Shown: piece by piece, positions 34,739 through 43,573 of the stretch
Position numbering within the stretch: the stretch's first letter is position 1
Layout of the letters: each line of letters opens with the position of its first letter
Assembly: GCF_002813425.1 (NCBI RefSeq)
Contig: NZ_PHUL01000001.1
Coordinates: 2,921,001 to 2,985,000 of the forward strand
Source of the DNA: Cellulophaga sp. RHA19
Lineage (GTDB): Bacteria; Bacteroidota; Bacteroidia; Flavobacteriales; Flavobacteriaceae
DNA length: 64,000 nucleotides
Direction of reading: 5' to 3'
Position numbers and translations under genes: made by a program
The notes under the pieces: model-generated
What the model saw: the letters and a program-made list of their open reading frames with translations, nothing else
The model's database searches: none
Told to the model about the DNA's origin: nothing

Positions 34739-35641
34739 ATGTGGATGTATTTAGGTCTTTTATCGGCTTTATTTTTAGGATTACATAATTTATGTAAAAA
34801 ACACGCTGTACAAGGTAATGAAGTGTTTCCTGTACTTTTAGGTACTATAACAGCAGGTTTTTTGCTCTTATTACCTTTTTATTTAGGTTCTAAATTTTAT
34901 CCTGAATATACTAAAGAAGTAGGTTTTTACATTACAGATATTCCTTGGCAAAAACACGGTTATATTGTTGTAAAATCTATGCTAATGGCTGGCTCTTGGG
35001 TTTTAGCATACCAAGCACTAAAGCATTTGCCCATTACTATTGTAACACCCATACGCTCTGCAGGACCTTTTTTTACATTTATAGGTGCTATTTTTATTTA
35101 CCAAGAAAGACCTAATCACTGGCAATGGATAGGCTTTTTTTTAATTATATTTTCTGTTTTTTTATATTCTAGAATTGGAAAAAAAGAAGGTATCAATTTT
35201 AAAAATAACAAATGGATTTTTGCTATAATTGGTGCCACATTTTTAGGTTCGTCTAGCGGATTATATGATAAATTTTTAATACAAAACGTAAATTTAAATC
35301 CCCAAACATTACAATTTTGGTTTTGCTGGTATACAATTTTAATTTTATTGGTAATACTTGCTATAACTTGGTTTCCTAAGGCAGAAAAAAGAAATGCTTT
35401 TAAATGGAGATGGTCTATACCAGCTGTTGGTATTTTATTGCAAACAGCAGATTATTTTTACTTTAAAGCATTACAAGATCCTGATGCTTTAATTATGTTA
35501 TTATCTGCAATAAAAAGAAGCCAAATATTAATTGCTGTTGTCTTAGGCGGAATTTTATTTAAAGAGAAAAATAAGCGTAAAAAGCTAATTCCGCTTGCAG
35601 GCATACTTTTAGGCGTAGCATTAATACTATACTCTAACTAG
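34739..35641 (+). CDS. EamA-family (DMT) permease
   Basis: 300 residues with ten membrane spans in two five-helix EamA repeats (about 1-140 and 155-300); GPFFTFIGAIFIYQERPNHWQ and SAIKRSQILIAVVLGGILFKEK are the matching repeat ends. DMT-superfamily exporters move metabolites such as amino acids or nucleosides; the substrate here is not visible. It starts 45 bases after the NhaC-family stop. A near-consensus TATCTTCG lies just before the ATG, giving a very short leader. Confidence 0.87.
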   Translation: MWMYLGLLSALFLGLHNLCKKHAVQGNEVFPVLLGTITAGFLLLLPFYLGSKFYPEYTKEVGFYITDIPWQKHGYIVVKSMLMAGSWVLAYQALKHLPITIVTPIRSAGPFFTFIGAIFIYQERPNHWQWIGFFLIIFSVFLYSRIGKKEGINFKNNKWIFAIIGATFLGSSSGLYDKFLIQNVNLNPQTLQFWFCWYTILILLVILAITWFPKAEKRNAFKWRWSIPAVGILLQTADYFYFKALQDPDALIMLLSAIKRSQILIAVVLGGILFKEKNKRKKLIPLAGILLGVALILYSN

Positions 35642-35656
35642 CTTATATACTATATT

Positions 35657-36316
35657 TTAAAAGCTCTCTTTTAAAGTTTTAATATCTTTTATTAATTGCT
35701 GTATAGCTGTTTTGTTTAATCCATTATAAATACCTCGTATACGTTGGTTTTTATCAATTAACACAAAATTTTCTGTATGTAAAAAATCGTTTTCAGTTTT
35801 TAATTCACCCAAATCTTCTTCAATAAAGTAGGCATTTCTACCTAAATCATAAATATTACTTCTATCTCCTGTAACCAAGTGCCACTTATTAGATACTATA
35901 CCTCTATTCTCTGCATATTCTTTTAAAATAGCTACAGTGTCAATATCTGGTGTAACGCTATGTGATACTAATAAAACATCGTCATCATCTTTAAAAGTCT
36001 CTTGTAAAACACTCATATTTGAAGTCATTTTAGGACAAATACCAGAACAAGTAGTAAAGAAAAAATCTGCTATGTATATTTTATCTCTAAAAGTATTACT
36101 TGTTACTATGTTACCGTCCTGATTTAGTAAACTAAAATTAGGTATTGTATGTATTTCTTTAAGTTCTTTACTATCTTCTGCTAGCCATTTTGGAGTAAAA
36201 CTAGATTCATTATAAAACGGCAAAGCACTTACGCTTTGGTTTTCTAGATTTTGCTTACAGCCAACAAAAAGAGTCGTAACTAAAAAGATAACAACTACAT
36301 TACTTAATTTGTACAA
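35657..36316 (-). CDS. SCO1/SenC-family copper-binding thioredoxin-like lipoprotein
   Basis: SCO proteins hold copper and reduce or metallate cytochrome oxidase or other exported proteins. The CxxxC copper motif is TTCSGICPK, with the conserved distal His in DFLHTENF, in a thioredoxin-like fold that ends in IRGIYNGLN. Length from the TTG at 36316 is 219 residues with lipobox LFVGC (Cys20). There is no ATG that would give a signal peptide; the TTG overlaps the end of the previous gene by 17 bases, implying translational coupling. An in-frame start at 36451 would add 45 residues inside the upstream gene and bury the signal. Last gene of the EF-hand/YHYH/MORN/SCO operon. Confidence 0.85.
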   Translation of the reverse strand: MYKLSNVVVIFLVTTLFVGCKQNLENQSVSALPFYNESSFTPKWLAEDSKELKEIHTIPNFSLLNQDGNIVTSNTFRDKIYIADFFFTTCSGICPKMTSNMSVLQETFKDDDDVLLVSHSVTPDIDTVAILKEYAENRGIVSNKWHLVTGDRSNIYDLGRNAYFIEEDLGELKTENDFLHTENFVLIDKNQRIRGIYNGLNKTAIQQLIKDIKTLKESF

Positions 36317-36878
36317 TCTCGTCTTCCAACTGAAAACAAAGGTTTGCTCTTTTAAGTCCAAAAATTCTTCCGTCTTTAGCTTCATAATTATTATAAATTT
36401 TTCCGTTTTTTCTCCAAGCTTTTTGTATGCCTTCTTCTCTACCGTTAACAATATTCATTTCTTTAAACTTTGCCCCTGTATTATACCACTGTTGTTGCAA
36501 CCCATTTACAACTCCTTCTTTAAAAACAGATTTAGACCTAAGTTTACCATTACGCCACCAAGAATTTACAACACCTTGTTTTTTTCCGTTTTTATAATAT
36601 GCTTTATAACTAAGTAAACCTGTGTAAAACCACTTTTTATAGTCGCCCTCTTTTTTACCGTTTTTATAGCTAATACTTTCAGATTTTCCTCCGTGTTTAT
36701 AAAAACTAACGGCCAAACCAGTAAAAGGCTTGCTTTTGTAATACACAAGCCCTTCATTACTTTTTACTTCTAATTTTTTCTTAGACACAGCAATACTAGG
36801 TGTGCAACTACTAACAAAAAAGAGTATTGCAACTAATACTAATTTATAAAATAGTATTTGGCGTTCCTTGGTAATCAC
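36300..36878 (-). CDS. MORN/YwqK-type repeat lipoprotein
   Basis: 192 residues from a GTG at 36878: SPII signal (LFFVSSC), then repeats of the pattern Y-K-N-G-K-K-x-G (SYKNGKKEGDYKKWF, YYKNGKKQGVVNSWW, VFKEGVVNGLQQQWY, IVNGREEGIQKAW, residues about 75-165 of the product). This is the MORN-like/YwqK antitoxin-repeat fold. Such proteins are common Bacteroidetes surface or periplasmic lipoproteins; the 'antitoxin' label in databases says nothing reliable about function. The start overlaps the YHYH gene by 35 bases; an ATG at 36917 is the alternative. Confidence 0.75.
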   Translation of the reverse strand: MITKERQILFYKLVLVAILFFVSSCTPSIAVSKKKLEVKSNEGLVYYKSKPFTGLAVSFYKHGGKSESISYKNGKKEGDYKKWFYTGLLSYKAYYKNGKKQGVVNSWWRNGKLRSKSVFKEGVVNGLQQQWYNTGAKFKEMNIVNGREEGIQKAWRKNGKIYNNYEAKDGRIFGLKRANLCFQLEDEIVQIK

Positions 36879-37689
36879 CTGGAAATAAGATGTAAAATTG
36901 ATTAAGATATAATTCATTTTGTATATGATAATGGTATTCTTCCTCTGTTGTATGTTGTGTGGTACCTATGTGTCCGCCAGAAGCATCTAAATCTGTAGGG
37001 TAATCACTTGTAGCATTACATTTTCTTCCATACAGAAAAAAACCATCTGCCATAATACCAATTAAATTTTGATCATCATTAGACCACGCTTTAGTTTCTA
37101 AATGATAATGATAACTTTGTGGACCTGTATGAGCTGCTGTAAAATCTAAAGATCCTATTGCATCATCTAAAGGCACATTTGGTCCCTCTTCATCATTATA
37201 AATCATTGCGCCACTAATTGCAATGCCAATTGCTCCTAGACCTGTAGATATACTTGTTGTTGCTTTAATGGGGTTTTGGGGAACAGTCAGCGAGTATGAA
37301 CCATTAAAGTCATCTATATTTCCAGGAGCCATTTTATCATAACTTGTAACCGTAGGTTCTACAAATAAAGCGTGATTTGTATCTGCGGCTTCAGTTGTAA
37401 GTGTGTTTCCCATTGGGTCTACTGCACTACGTTCTGTAGTATTAGACCAATACGGAGACGTATGGTTTGGCATTCCGTTAGTTTCTATTTCTACATCAGA
37501 GCCGTTTAACAAAATAGTTACATTATCTGTATCAAATTCAGCAAATGCTGCATGTAATTCTCCAGTTAACTCAGAGTCGTCTGTATCATTTTCAATAGAA
37601 TTACTATCATTACTACAGGCTAAAAATGCTACTGTAGTAATTATAGCAAGTACTAATATGTTTATATGTATTAATTTAATCTTCTTCAT
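36844..37689 (-). CDS. YHYH-domain lipoprotein
   Basis: 281 residues with lipobox AFLAC (Cys25). The mature protein carries the YHYH-family signatures: SYHYHLETKAW (about 198-208) and EYHYHIQNEL (about 257-266), plus GPQS and MADGFFLYGRKC. The histidine/tyrosine motifs suggest a metal site; copper would fit with the SCO gene downstream, but this is inference. It stands between the EF-hand gene (20 bases upstream) and the MORN gene. YHYH proteins are frequent in marine bacteria and remain without assigned activity. Confidence 0.87.
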   Translation of the reverse strand: MKKIKLIHINILVLAIITTVAFLACSNDSNSIENDTDDSELTGELHAAFAEFDTDNVTILLNGSDVEIETNGMPNHTSPYWSNTTERSAVDPMGNTLTTEAADTNHALFVEPTVTSYDKMAPGNIDDFNGSYSLTVPQNPIKATTSISTGLGAIGIAISGAMIYNDEEGPNVPLDDAIGSLDFTAAHTGPQSYHYHLETKAWSNDDQNLIGIMADGFFLYGRKCNATSDYPTDLDASGGHIGTTQHTTEEEYHYHIQNELYLNQFYILFPGDYQGTPNTIL

Positions 37690-37709
37690 ATTTTTATATT
37701 AAATAATTC

Positions 37710-38000
37710 CTATTTAGATGGCTTTTCTCTTTTTTCTGGTTTAGGCATTTTTTCTATTTCTTTTTTAGTTAAAAAGCCATCTTCATTAGTGTCAATTTTT
37801 TTAAAATCTTTTAATAAAGGCCCTTTTACTTCTTTTTTTGAAAGTTTACCATCTTTATTAGCATCCATCTGCTTAAAAATTTCTTCAATTGTTGGTCTTT
37901 TTCGTTGCTCTCCTTTTGGTGGTTGGGCTTTTAAACCAATTGCAAAAAATGCTATTAACACCACTCCTAAAACTCCCTTTTTTACTCTTGTACACTTCAT
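37710..38000 (-). CDS. Exported small EF-hand protein
   Basis: 96 residues: signal peptide (cleavage near LKAQ, residue 25), then two canonical EF-hand loops DANKDGKLSKKE (about 46-57) and DTNEDGFLTKKE (about 71-82) in a Lys/Pro-rich chain. It should bind calcium in the periplasm or outside. First gene of the operon with the YHYH, MORN and SCO genes, and divergent from the LytS-like kinase. LytTR-type direct repeats lie 68-98 bases upstream of its ATG. Confidence 0.88.
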   Translation of the reverse strand: MKCTRVKKGVLGVVLIAFFAIGLKAQPPKGEQRKRPTIEEIFKQMDANKDGKLSKKEVKGPLLKDFKKIDTNEDGFLTKKEIEKMPKPEKREKPSK

Positions 38001-38067
38001 AATATTTGTTTTTAAAATTCAACTATTTAGATGTCAAAGATGTATATTAGTTTACTACAGATGTTGT

Positions 38068-38098
38068 GTTTTAAGTAAAATTACTGCGGTTTTAAGTA
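38068..38098. promoter_or_regulatory. Candidate LytTR binding site (two direct repeats)
   Basis: GTTTTAAGTA occurs at 38068-38077 and 38089-38098, identical, with a 21-base period (two helical turns). LytTR regulators such as AgrA bind two direct repeats of this period with TTAAG in each half. It lies 68 bases before the EF-hand gene and about 95 before the kinase gene. Confidence 0.6.
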
Positions 38099-38192
38099 GA
38101 AGCAGGTGCACATTCTGTGAAACCCTATTATGTGTAGATGAATGATGCTGTTTTTGACGTTGAATTGATTTTTTATTTTATTTATTTGCAAT

Positions 38193-39224
38193 ATGAATGC
38201 AACTATTAGATTTATTTTTCAGTCCATATTATGGCTACTACTTTGGTTTATTTTATGGTCACAACAAGGCTATGACACTATTTTTTTAGAAAGAAATAGT
38301 TTTTCTGCTATAGGTCAAATAATTCTAATAGCACTACTTATATACTATACTGCACCAAAATTTTTGTTTACTAAAAAGCACTTTAAATTTGTTTGTATTT
38401 CTATTATAGCGCTTACTATATTTATTATAATACCATCTACTTTACTACCACTAGACCAAGCGCAACATATCCCCAGAATGCCACAAATAAGGAATGTAAA
38501 CAGACCATTACCTATGCCACCATCTAGGCATCTAACACAGGTATTATTACTTTTAATAGCATATATTTTAGCAACCGTAGTAGAATTTGTGGTTTATACT
38601 AAAAAGAAAGAAGAGGAAATAATTATTAGTAAAAATGAAAATTTAGAAACAGAATTAAAGCTGCTAAAATCACAGATAAATCCTCATTTTTTATTTAATG
38701 CATTAAATAATATTTACGCATTATCTGCTATTGATACTGCAAAAACCCAACAAAGTATAAGTTATTTATCTACAATGCTTAGGTATGTATTATATGAGTG
38801 CGAAAGACCTTTTGTTTTACTATCTAAAGAAGTAGAATATATAGAAAACTACATAAAGTTATTTACGCTAAAAAGCAGTAAAAAATATCCTATTACAATG
38901 ACATTTAACACGCTAGACAATAACATACAAATAGCCCCTATGTTATTAATACCATTTGTAGAAAATGCAATAAAACATAGCAATATAGAGCAAAGAAAAG
39001 ATACCTTTATAACTATAAATTTATCAGCAGATAAAGAAAACATAAACTTTAAAGTAGAAAATAGTATTGCAGATAAAGATATTTTAAAAGATGAAGTTGG
39101 TGGTATTGGCCTAGATAATGTTAAAAAACGATTAGAAATACTATATCCCAACAAACATACTTTGTCTATTTCTAAAACCAGTGGTATTTTTAAAGTTGAA
39201 TTAAACCTACAAAAAAATGTATAA
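38193..39224 (+). CDS. LytS/YehU-type sensor histidine kinase (system 2)
   Basis: 343 residues. Four membrane spans; between spans three and four (about 85-115) is an extracytoplasmic loop rich in His, Met, Pro and Arg (QHIPRMPQIRN, PMPPSRH), unlike system 1. The kinase domain has His165 in QINPHFLFNALNNIYA and an ATPase domain (FVENAIKHSN, GGIGLDNVKKRLEILYP). The His/Met loop may bind a metal, which would fit control of the adjacent SCO/YHYH operon (inference). Overlaps the regulator gene by eight bases. Confidence 0.92.
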   Translation: MNATIRFIFQSILWLLLWFILWSQQGYDTIFLERNSFSAIGQIILIALLIYYTAPKFLFTKKHFKFVCISIIALTIFIIIPSTLLPLDQAQHIPRMPQIRNVNRPLPMPPSRHLTQVLLLLIAYILATVVEFVVYTKKKEEEIIISKNENLETELKLLKSQINPHFLFNALNNIYALSAIDTAKTQQSISYLSTMLRYVLYECERPFVLLSKEVEYIENYIKLFTLKSSKKYPITMTFNTLDNNIQIAPMLLIPFVENAIKHSNIEQRKDTFITINLSADKENINFKVENSIADKDILKDEVGGIGLDNVKKRLEILYPNKHTLSISKTSGIFKVELNLQKNV

Positions 39225-39894
39225 GTGTATTGTTATAGATGATGAGGAGCTAGCAAGAGCTTTGTTAATTAGTTATATTGATAAATTAGACTACCTGGAG
39301 CTTGTAGCTGATTTTGAAAATCCTGTTGAGGCTATAAGTACAATTAAGTCTGAAGCTATAGACCTACTCTTTTTAGATATACAAATGCCTAACTTAAAAG
39401 GAACAGATTTTGCCAAAATAATACCTTCATCAACCAAAATAATATTTACCACAGCTTACTCTGAGTATGCTTTACAAGGCTATGAACTTAATGCGTTAGA
39501 CTACTTATTAAAACCTATAACTTTTGAGCGTTTTTTACAAGCCGTAAATAAATTAGAAACCAAAAATGCAATTGCTAAACCTGCAAACGATACCATAACT
39601 ATTAAATCTGGTTACGACTTACACAAAATACAATTAAAAAATATTACGCATATAGAGAGTGATAGTGAGTACGTTAATTTTTATATGGTAGATGGCAAAA
39701 AAATAATGAGTCACCAAACATTAAAATCACTAGAAAAATCTTTAGACCCTAATTTATTTATGAGGGTACACAGGTCTTTTATTGTAAATAAAACCAAGGT
39801 TACAAGCTTAAAAGGCAGAGACTTATTGCTATCTACTTTAAACATACCTGTAAGTGATAGTTATTATGAAAAAGTGAAACAACAGTTATTTTAA
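39217..39894 (+). CDS. LytTR-family response regulator (system 2)
   Basis: 225 residues: receiver (1-118) with IDDEE, phospho-acceptor Asp54 in LFLDIQMP and Lys in LLKPI, then a LytTR domain (about 128-225; THIESDSEYVNFYM, FMRVHRSFIVN). Coupled by overlap to its kinase. Probable regulator of the divergent EF-hand/YHYH/MORN/SCO operon through the direct repeats at 38068-38098. Its LytTR domain differs clearly from that of system 1, in keeping with different sites. Confidence 0.93.
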   Translation: MYKCIVIDDEELARALLISYIDKLDYLELVADFENPVEAISTIKSEAIDLLFLDIQMPNLKGTDFAKIIPSSTKIIFTTAYSEYALQGYELNALDYLLKPITFERFLQAVNKLETKNAIAKPANDTITIKSGYDLHKIQLKNITHIESDSEYVNFYMVDGKKIMSHQTLKSLEKSLDPNLFMRVHRSFIVNKTKVTSLKGRDLLLSTLNIPVSDSYYEKVKQQLF

Positions 39895-39903
39895 TTAAAA
39901 GCA

Positions 39904-39936
39904 AAAGCCTAGTTATACAAACATTAACTAGGCTTT
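39904..39936. terminator. Bidirectional terminator between regulator and TonB-type barrel
   Basis: AAAGCCTAGTTA / TAACTAGGCTTT, perfect 12-base arms and a 9-base loop, between convergent stops. Confidence 0.88.
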
Positions 39937-39959
39937 AATTTACAAATTTAACAGTCTAA

Positions 39960-42467
39960 TTAAAACTCTCTTTTTCCAAATTCACTATCAATAAATTTAG
40001 ATTTATTTTTGTTTGCATTAAATGTATAAGACAGATTTAAAGAAACCATATCTACCTCATACTTATAATTTGTTGTTGTATAAAATTGGTCTGGTCTAGA
40101 TGTAGTAATACGTTGCTCATTTGTATTTAAAAGTCCCATATCTATATTTTGCCATTGCAACGTTGCTGTTAATTTATTATCTAAAAACGATTTTCTAAAA
40201 GTCAAATTTGGCGAATAAAACCTGGAGTCCTCTCCCATTGCCGTGTTTCTGTCTGATAAATAATTAAACGAAAACTGTGCGCTAGCATTTTGCCAAAAAT
40301 TATAAGTAGAGTTTAAGTTTATAGAGTAAATAGTTGCTTTACTATTTATACCGTATGTGCGTGCAATACCATCTCTGTGATTAAAGTTTAAAGCACCTTT
40401 AATATTATAACTATATACATTTGCACCTATAAAGTTAGACCAGTTTTTAATGGGTTTAATAGTTGCACCTACCTCTAAACCATAAGAATCACTTTTACCT
40501 ACATTAGAAAAAACACGATTAATAATGGTATCTATAACAGCACCATTTTCTTGATAAGCAAGCACATTAACACGGTTAATTACATTTTCTACGTGCCTGT
40601 AATATGCAGTAGCAAAAAAGGAATTTCCACCTTTTAATTTTTGTGTTATACCTACTTCTACTAAATCAATAAACTCTGGTTCTAGTTTATTATCACCCTG
40701 CTCAAATACTTCAGAGTGCTCACGCTCTGCAAAACTATTCATTTTTAAAGTAGTTGTACGCTCTACTCTTTTACTGTAAGCTGTTTTTAGTTTTGTTTTA
40801 TCACTTAACTTATATTGTAATGATGCAGACGGAAAAAGCTTTACAAAATCATAGGTATAAGTATCAGGAGATGTTTCACTCTTTAAAGATTCTGTATATT
40901 CCCTATCCATAGACTCCAACCGCACACCAGCAGCATAATTCCACTTGTTTTTTGCTCCTGTAAGCTGTGTGTATCCAGAGTGTATGGTTCTATCTAAAGA
41001 CACATCACTAGAAAACTCTGGCACTAAAATACCATCTCTTTGATAAACAAATTCTCCTGTATGATCTAAATTACGAAACTGATAACCAAGCTCTAAAGTA
41101 CCAAAAGAAAAAGGTTTAAACTTATAATCTAAATTTACACGTGTACCATACAACGGGTTATCATTTGTATTGTATTCTTGCTGATAAATAATAGTATTAT
41201 CAGGATTTCCTAAATTATCGTTTACTGTTGGTCCGCCTAAAAATGTATATTCATATAAAAATGATGCAAATAAATTAGAGTCATCATCAAACTTATGCTC
41301 ATAATCAAAACTACCCAAAGCAAAATCTCCTTTTCTAATTCTTAAGTTGTGATTGTAATATGTAAATGTATATAACCTATTATCACTATTTGATGGTGAC
41401 ACTGCATGATTGTCATAATAAACAATATCTGCTAGCCTATCTTTTGTATGTTTTCCTGCAAAAAAACCAACAGAATAACTATCTCTCTTATTAGGAGTAT
41501 AATCTACATTAAACCTACCATTATAACTAATTTCGTCAAAACTACGTTCACCATCAGAAGGTAAAAAAGTAGTTTTATTTTCGGCTTGGTTTACAATAAA
41601 CATATCTCCTTCTCTTCTACCTGTTTTATCATTACGTTGGTAACTAGCCCCTAAAGAAAAGTTCCATTTATCCGTACGTTTATTTAGCGTTGCATCTATA
41701 CCGTAACGCTGTGCAGCTTCTTTTGTATCATACTCTTCTATAGACGGAAAACCGCCACGTACATTTACCTGTGCGTACGTACCGTTTGTAGCTCCTTTTT
41801 TAGTTATAATATTTAAAATTCCGCCTTTGCCCTCAGGGTCATACTTTGCAGATGGCGCTGTAATTAGTTCTACAGACTCTAAAGCATTAGCTGGTAATTG
41901 TGCTAAAATTGCACTAGCATCTCCTTGCGTTGGTTTACCGTTGACTAATACAGAGAAACCTTGGCTACCTCTAACACTTATTTCTCCCTGACCATCTACA
42001 GTAACAGATGGTAAATTTTTAACTACATCTACAGCAGAACCTCCTTCACTACTTTGATATTTTTTAGTATCAAAAACCTGACGATCTATTTTATGCACAA
42101 CAGCAACCCGTTCTGCTTGTACAACTACTTCATTTAACTGGTTCCCTAAGGATAGTTGTATGGTTCCTAAATCTATACTAGCACCTTTTTTAGATACAAT
42201 AACGTCTACTCTTTTTGTAGTATAACCTAAAAAAGAAGCTTCTAAAAAGTAGATTCCTGCTTTTACATTAGGTATCACAAAGGAGCCATTTAATTCTGTA
42301 ATAACACCAGTAACTAAACTAGAGTCTTTCTTTTTATAAAGTGCAGCTGTAGCATATTCTAAAGCTAAGCCATTGCCAACGTCTGTAATTTTACCTGTAA
42401 TTTGTGCTGCTGCATTCTGTCCTAAAAAGCATAAGACAAAAAGAGATAATAGTATTTTAAGTTTCAT
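39960..42467 (-). CDS. TonB-dependent receptor-like outer-membrane protein
   Basis: 835 residues: signal peptide (cleavage near AAAQ, residue 21), a CarboxypepD_reg-like domain (about 22-110; ITGKITDVGNGLALEYATAAL), a plug domain (VVHKIDRQVFDTKKYQ, GGSAVDVVKNLPSVTVDGQG, ISVRGSQGFSVLVNGKP) and a long beta barrel ending in an aromatic-terminated segment (GKREF). This is the 'outer membrane beta-barrel family' typical of Bacteroidetes rather than a SusC protein: no SusD gene follows. Substrate unknown; the AraC gene 79 bases upstream on the same strand may control it. Confidence 0.9.
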   Translation of the reverse strand: MKLKILLSLFVLCFLGQNAAAQITGKITDVGNGLALEYATAALYKKKDSSLVTGVITELNGSFVIPNVKAGIYFLEASFLGYTTKRVDVIVSKKGASIDLGTIQLSLGNQLNEVVVQAERVAVVHKIDRQVFDTKKYQSSEGGSAVDVVKNLPSVTVDGQGEISVRGSQGFSVLVNGKPTQGDASAILAQLPANALESVELITAPSAKYDPEGKGGILNIITKKGATNGTYAQVNVRGGFPSIEEYDTKEAAQRYGIDATLNKRTDKWNFSLGASYQRNDKTGRREGDMFIVNQAENKTTFLPSDGERSFDEISYNGRFNVDYTPNKRDSYSVGFFAGKHTKDRLADIVYYDNHAVSPSNSDNRLYTFTYYNHNLRIRKGDFALGSFDYEHKFDDDSNLFASFLYEYTFLGGPTVNDNLGNPDNTIIYQQEYNTNDNPLYGTRVNLDYKFKPFSFGTLELGYQFRNLDHTGEFVYQRDGILVPEFSSDVSLDRTIHSGYTQLTGAKNKWNYAAGVRLESMDREYTESLKSETSPDTYTYDFVKLFPSASLQYKLSDKTKLKTAYSKRVERTTTLKMNSFAEREHSEVFEQGDNKLEPEFIDLVEVGITQKLKGGNSFFATAYYRHVENVINRVNVLAYQENGAVIDTIINRVFSNVGKSDSYGLEVGATIKPIKNWSNFIGANVYSYNIKGALNFNHRDGIARTYGINSKATIYSINLNSTYNFWQNASAQFSFNYLSDRNTAMGEDSRFYSPNLTFRKSFLDNKLTATLQWQNIDMGLLNTNEQRITTSRPDQFYTTTNYKYEVDMVSLNLSYTFNANKNKSKFIDSEFGKREF

Positions 42468-42546
42468 ATTTGTAGTAAATTTTAGTTGCTAATTTACTTG
42501 CATTAACAACGTAAGAATGGTGTATATAACTAAATAATGGTCTAAT

Positions 42547-43362
42547 TTATAAGCTAAAAGATTTTTTGTACTGTAAAGGTGTTTGCAATACATATCGTTT
42601 AAAATATTTTGTAAAGTGCGATGTATCTTTAAACTCTAAATCATATGCAATTTCACTAACAGATTTGTTGGTATATAATAGCTGCCTTTTTACTTCTTTT
42701 ATAATATGTTCTGCTATAACATCTGATGCTGTTTTACCAAAAACCTTATTACATAATGTATTTAAGTTTTGAGAAGTTACCCCCAATTTATCTGCATAAA
42801 AAGTCACGTTATTTTTAAGATTTAATGATAATAGTTCTAAAAAATTAGAAGTAACATTTGTAGTACCCAAAGTAGATTCTTCATTTAAAAAGCTAGCCAA
42901 CTTAGCTAGAATTGACTTTAAACCAACCTCAATAACCTCCTGATTAACATATTCTTGTTTAATTTCTAAACTCATAGCTTTAAACAAGTATTCTAAAGAA
43001 CTATTAACTTCTTTAATTCTAACCTTAGAACTATTTTTTAATTTGTGTAGTTGGGTATTTATAAATTTATCTAAGGTCTTGTCTAAAAAGCTTTCTTTAA
43101 TAATTATGACATAACCTTTTGGTTCTGTATCTATTCCCCAATTGTGAACCTGGTTCTTTTTTACTAAAAAAAATACAGGAGGTTTAATCTCATAACTTTT
43201 AAAATCTATGTGATGATAGCCAGATCCTTTGGTAAAGTAAACAATCTCTAAATACTTGTTGTGCTTGTGTGGTTTTGTATAACGTTTACGTGTATCAAAT
43301 GGTTCTATTTTTATATCTAAACTAGAAGAAATTTTATTATATGTTTTAATAGAACTTTGCAA
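42547..43362 (-). CDS. AraC-family transcriptional regulator
   Basis: 271 residues: cupin-like sensor domain at the N-terminus (YLEIVYFTKGSGYHHIDFKS, about 37-56) and AraC-type DNA-binding domain (about 170-268) with LGVTSQNLNTLCNKVFG and IAYDLEFKDTSHFTKYFKRY. It is only distantly similar to the two AraC proteins of the 15-22 kb region. The TonB-type receptor gene lies 79 bases downstream on the same strand, the likeliest target. No terminator was seen between them. Confidence 0.88.
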   Translation of the reverse strand: MQSSIKTYNKISSSLDIKIEPFDTRKRYTKPHKHNKYLEIVYFTKGSGYHHIDFKSYEIKPPVFFLVKKNQVHNWGIDTEPKGYVIIIKESFLDKTLDKFINTQLHKLKNSSKVRIKEVNSSLEYLFKAMSLEIKQEYVNQEVIEVGLKSILAKLASFLNEESTLGTTNVTSNFLELLSLNLKNNVTFYADKLGVTSQNLNTLCNKVFGKTASDVIAEHIIKEVKRQLLYTNKSVSEIAYDLEFKDTSHFTKYFKRYVLQTPLQYKKSFSL

Positions 43363-43527
43363 GTTAATTTAAATTTGGTTTTAGTAAATGTAAAAAATAT
43401 AAGAGGTAATTGATAAAAGGAGTATCTATAAAATTTGTTAAAACCACGAAAAGGATTTCGCTAAATACTAACTTTATAATGTTTATACAACACTTAAAAT
43501 AAAGCTAAAATTTAGCGTGCTAAAAAC

Positions 43528-43554
43528 AAAAAGGAGCCATATAGGCTCCTTTTT
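43528..43554 (-). terminator. Terminator of the M3 peptidase gene
   Basis: AAAAAGGAGCC...GGCTCCTTTTT: GGAGCC / GGCTCC arms with a 5-base loop, extended by A-T pairs; 20 bases after the stop. Confidence 0.88.
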
Positions 43555-43573
43555 AAAATTTATATAATCGCGT

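Noticed and set aside
36317..36451. Longer N-terminus for the SCO protein
   Set aside because: It would place 45 charged residues before the signal peptide and lies within the coding sequence of the MORN-type gene.
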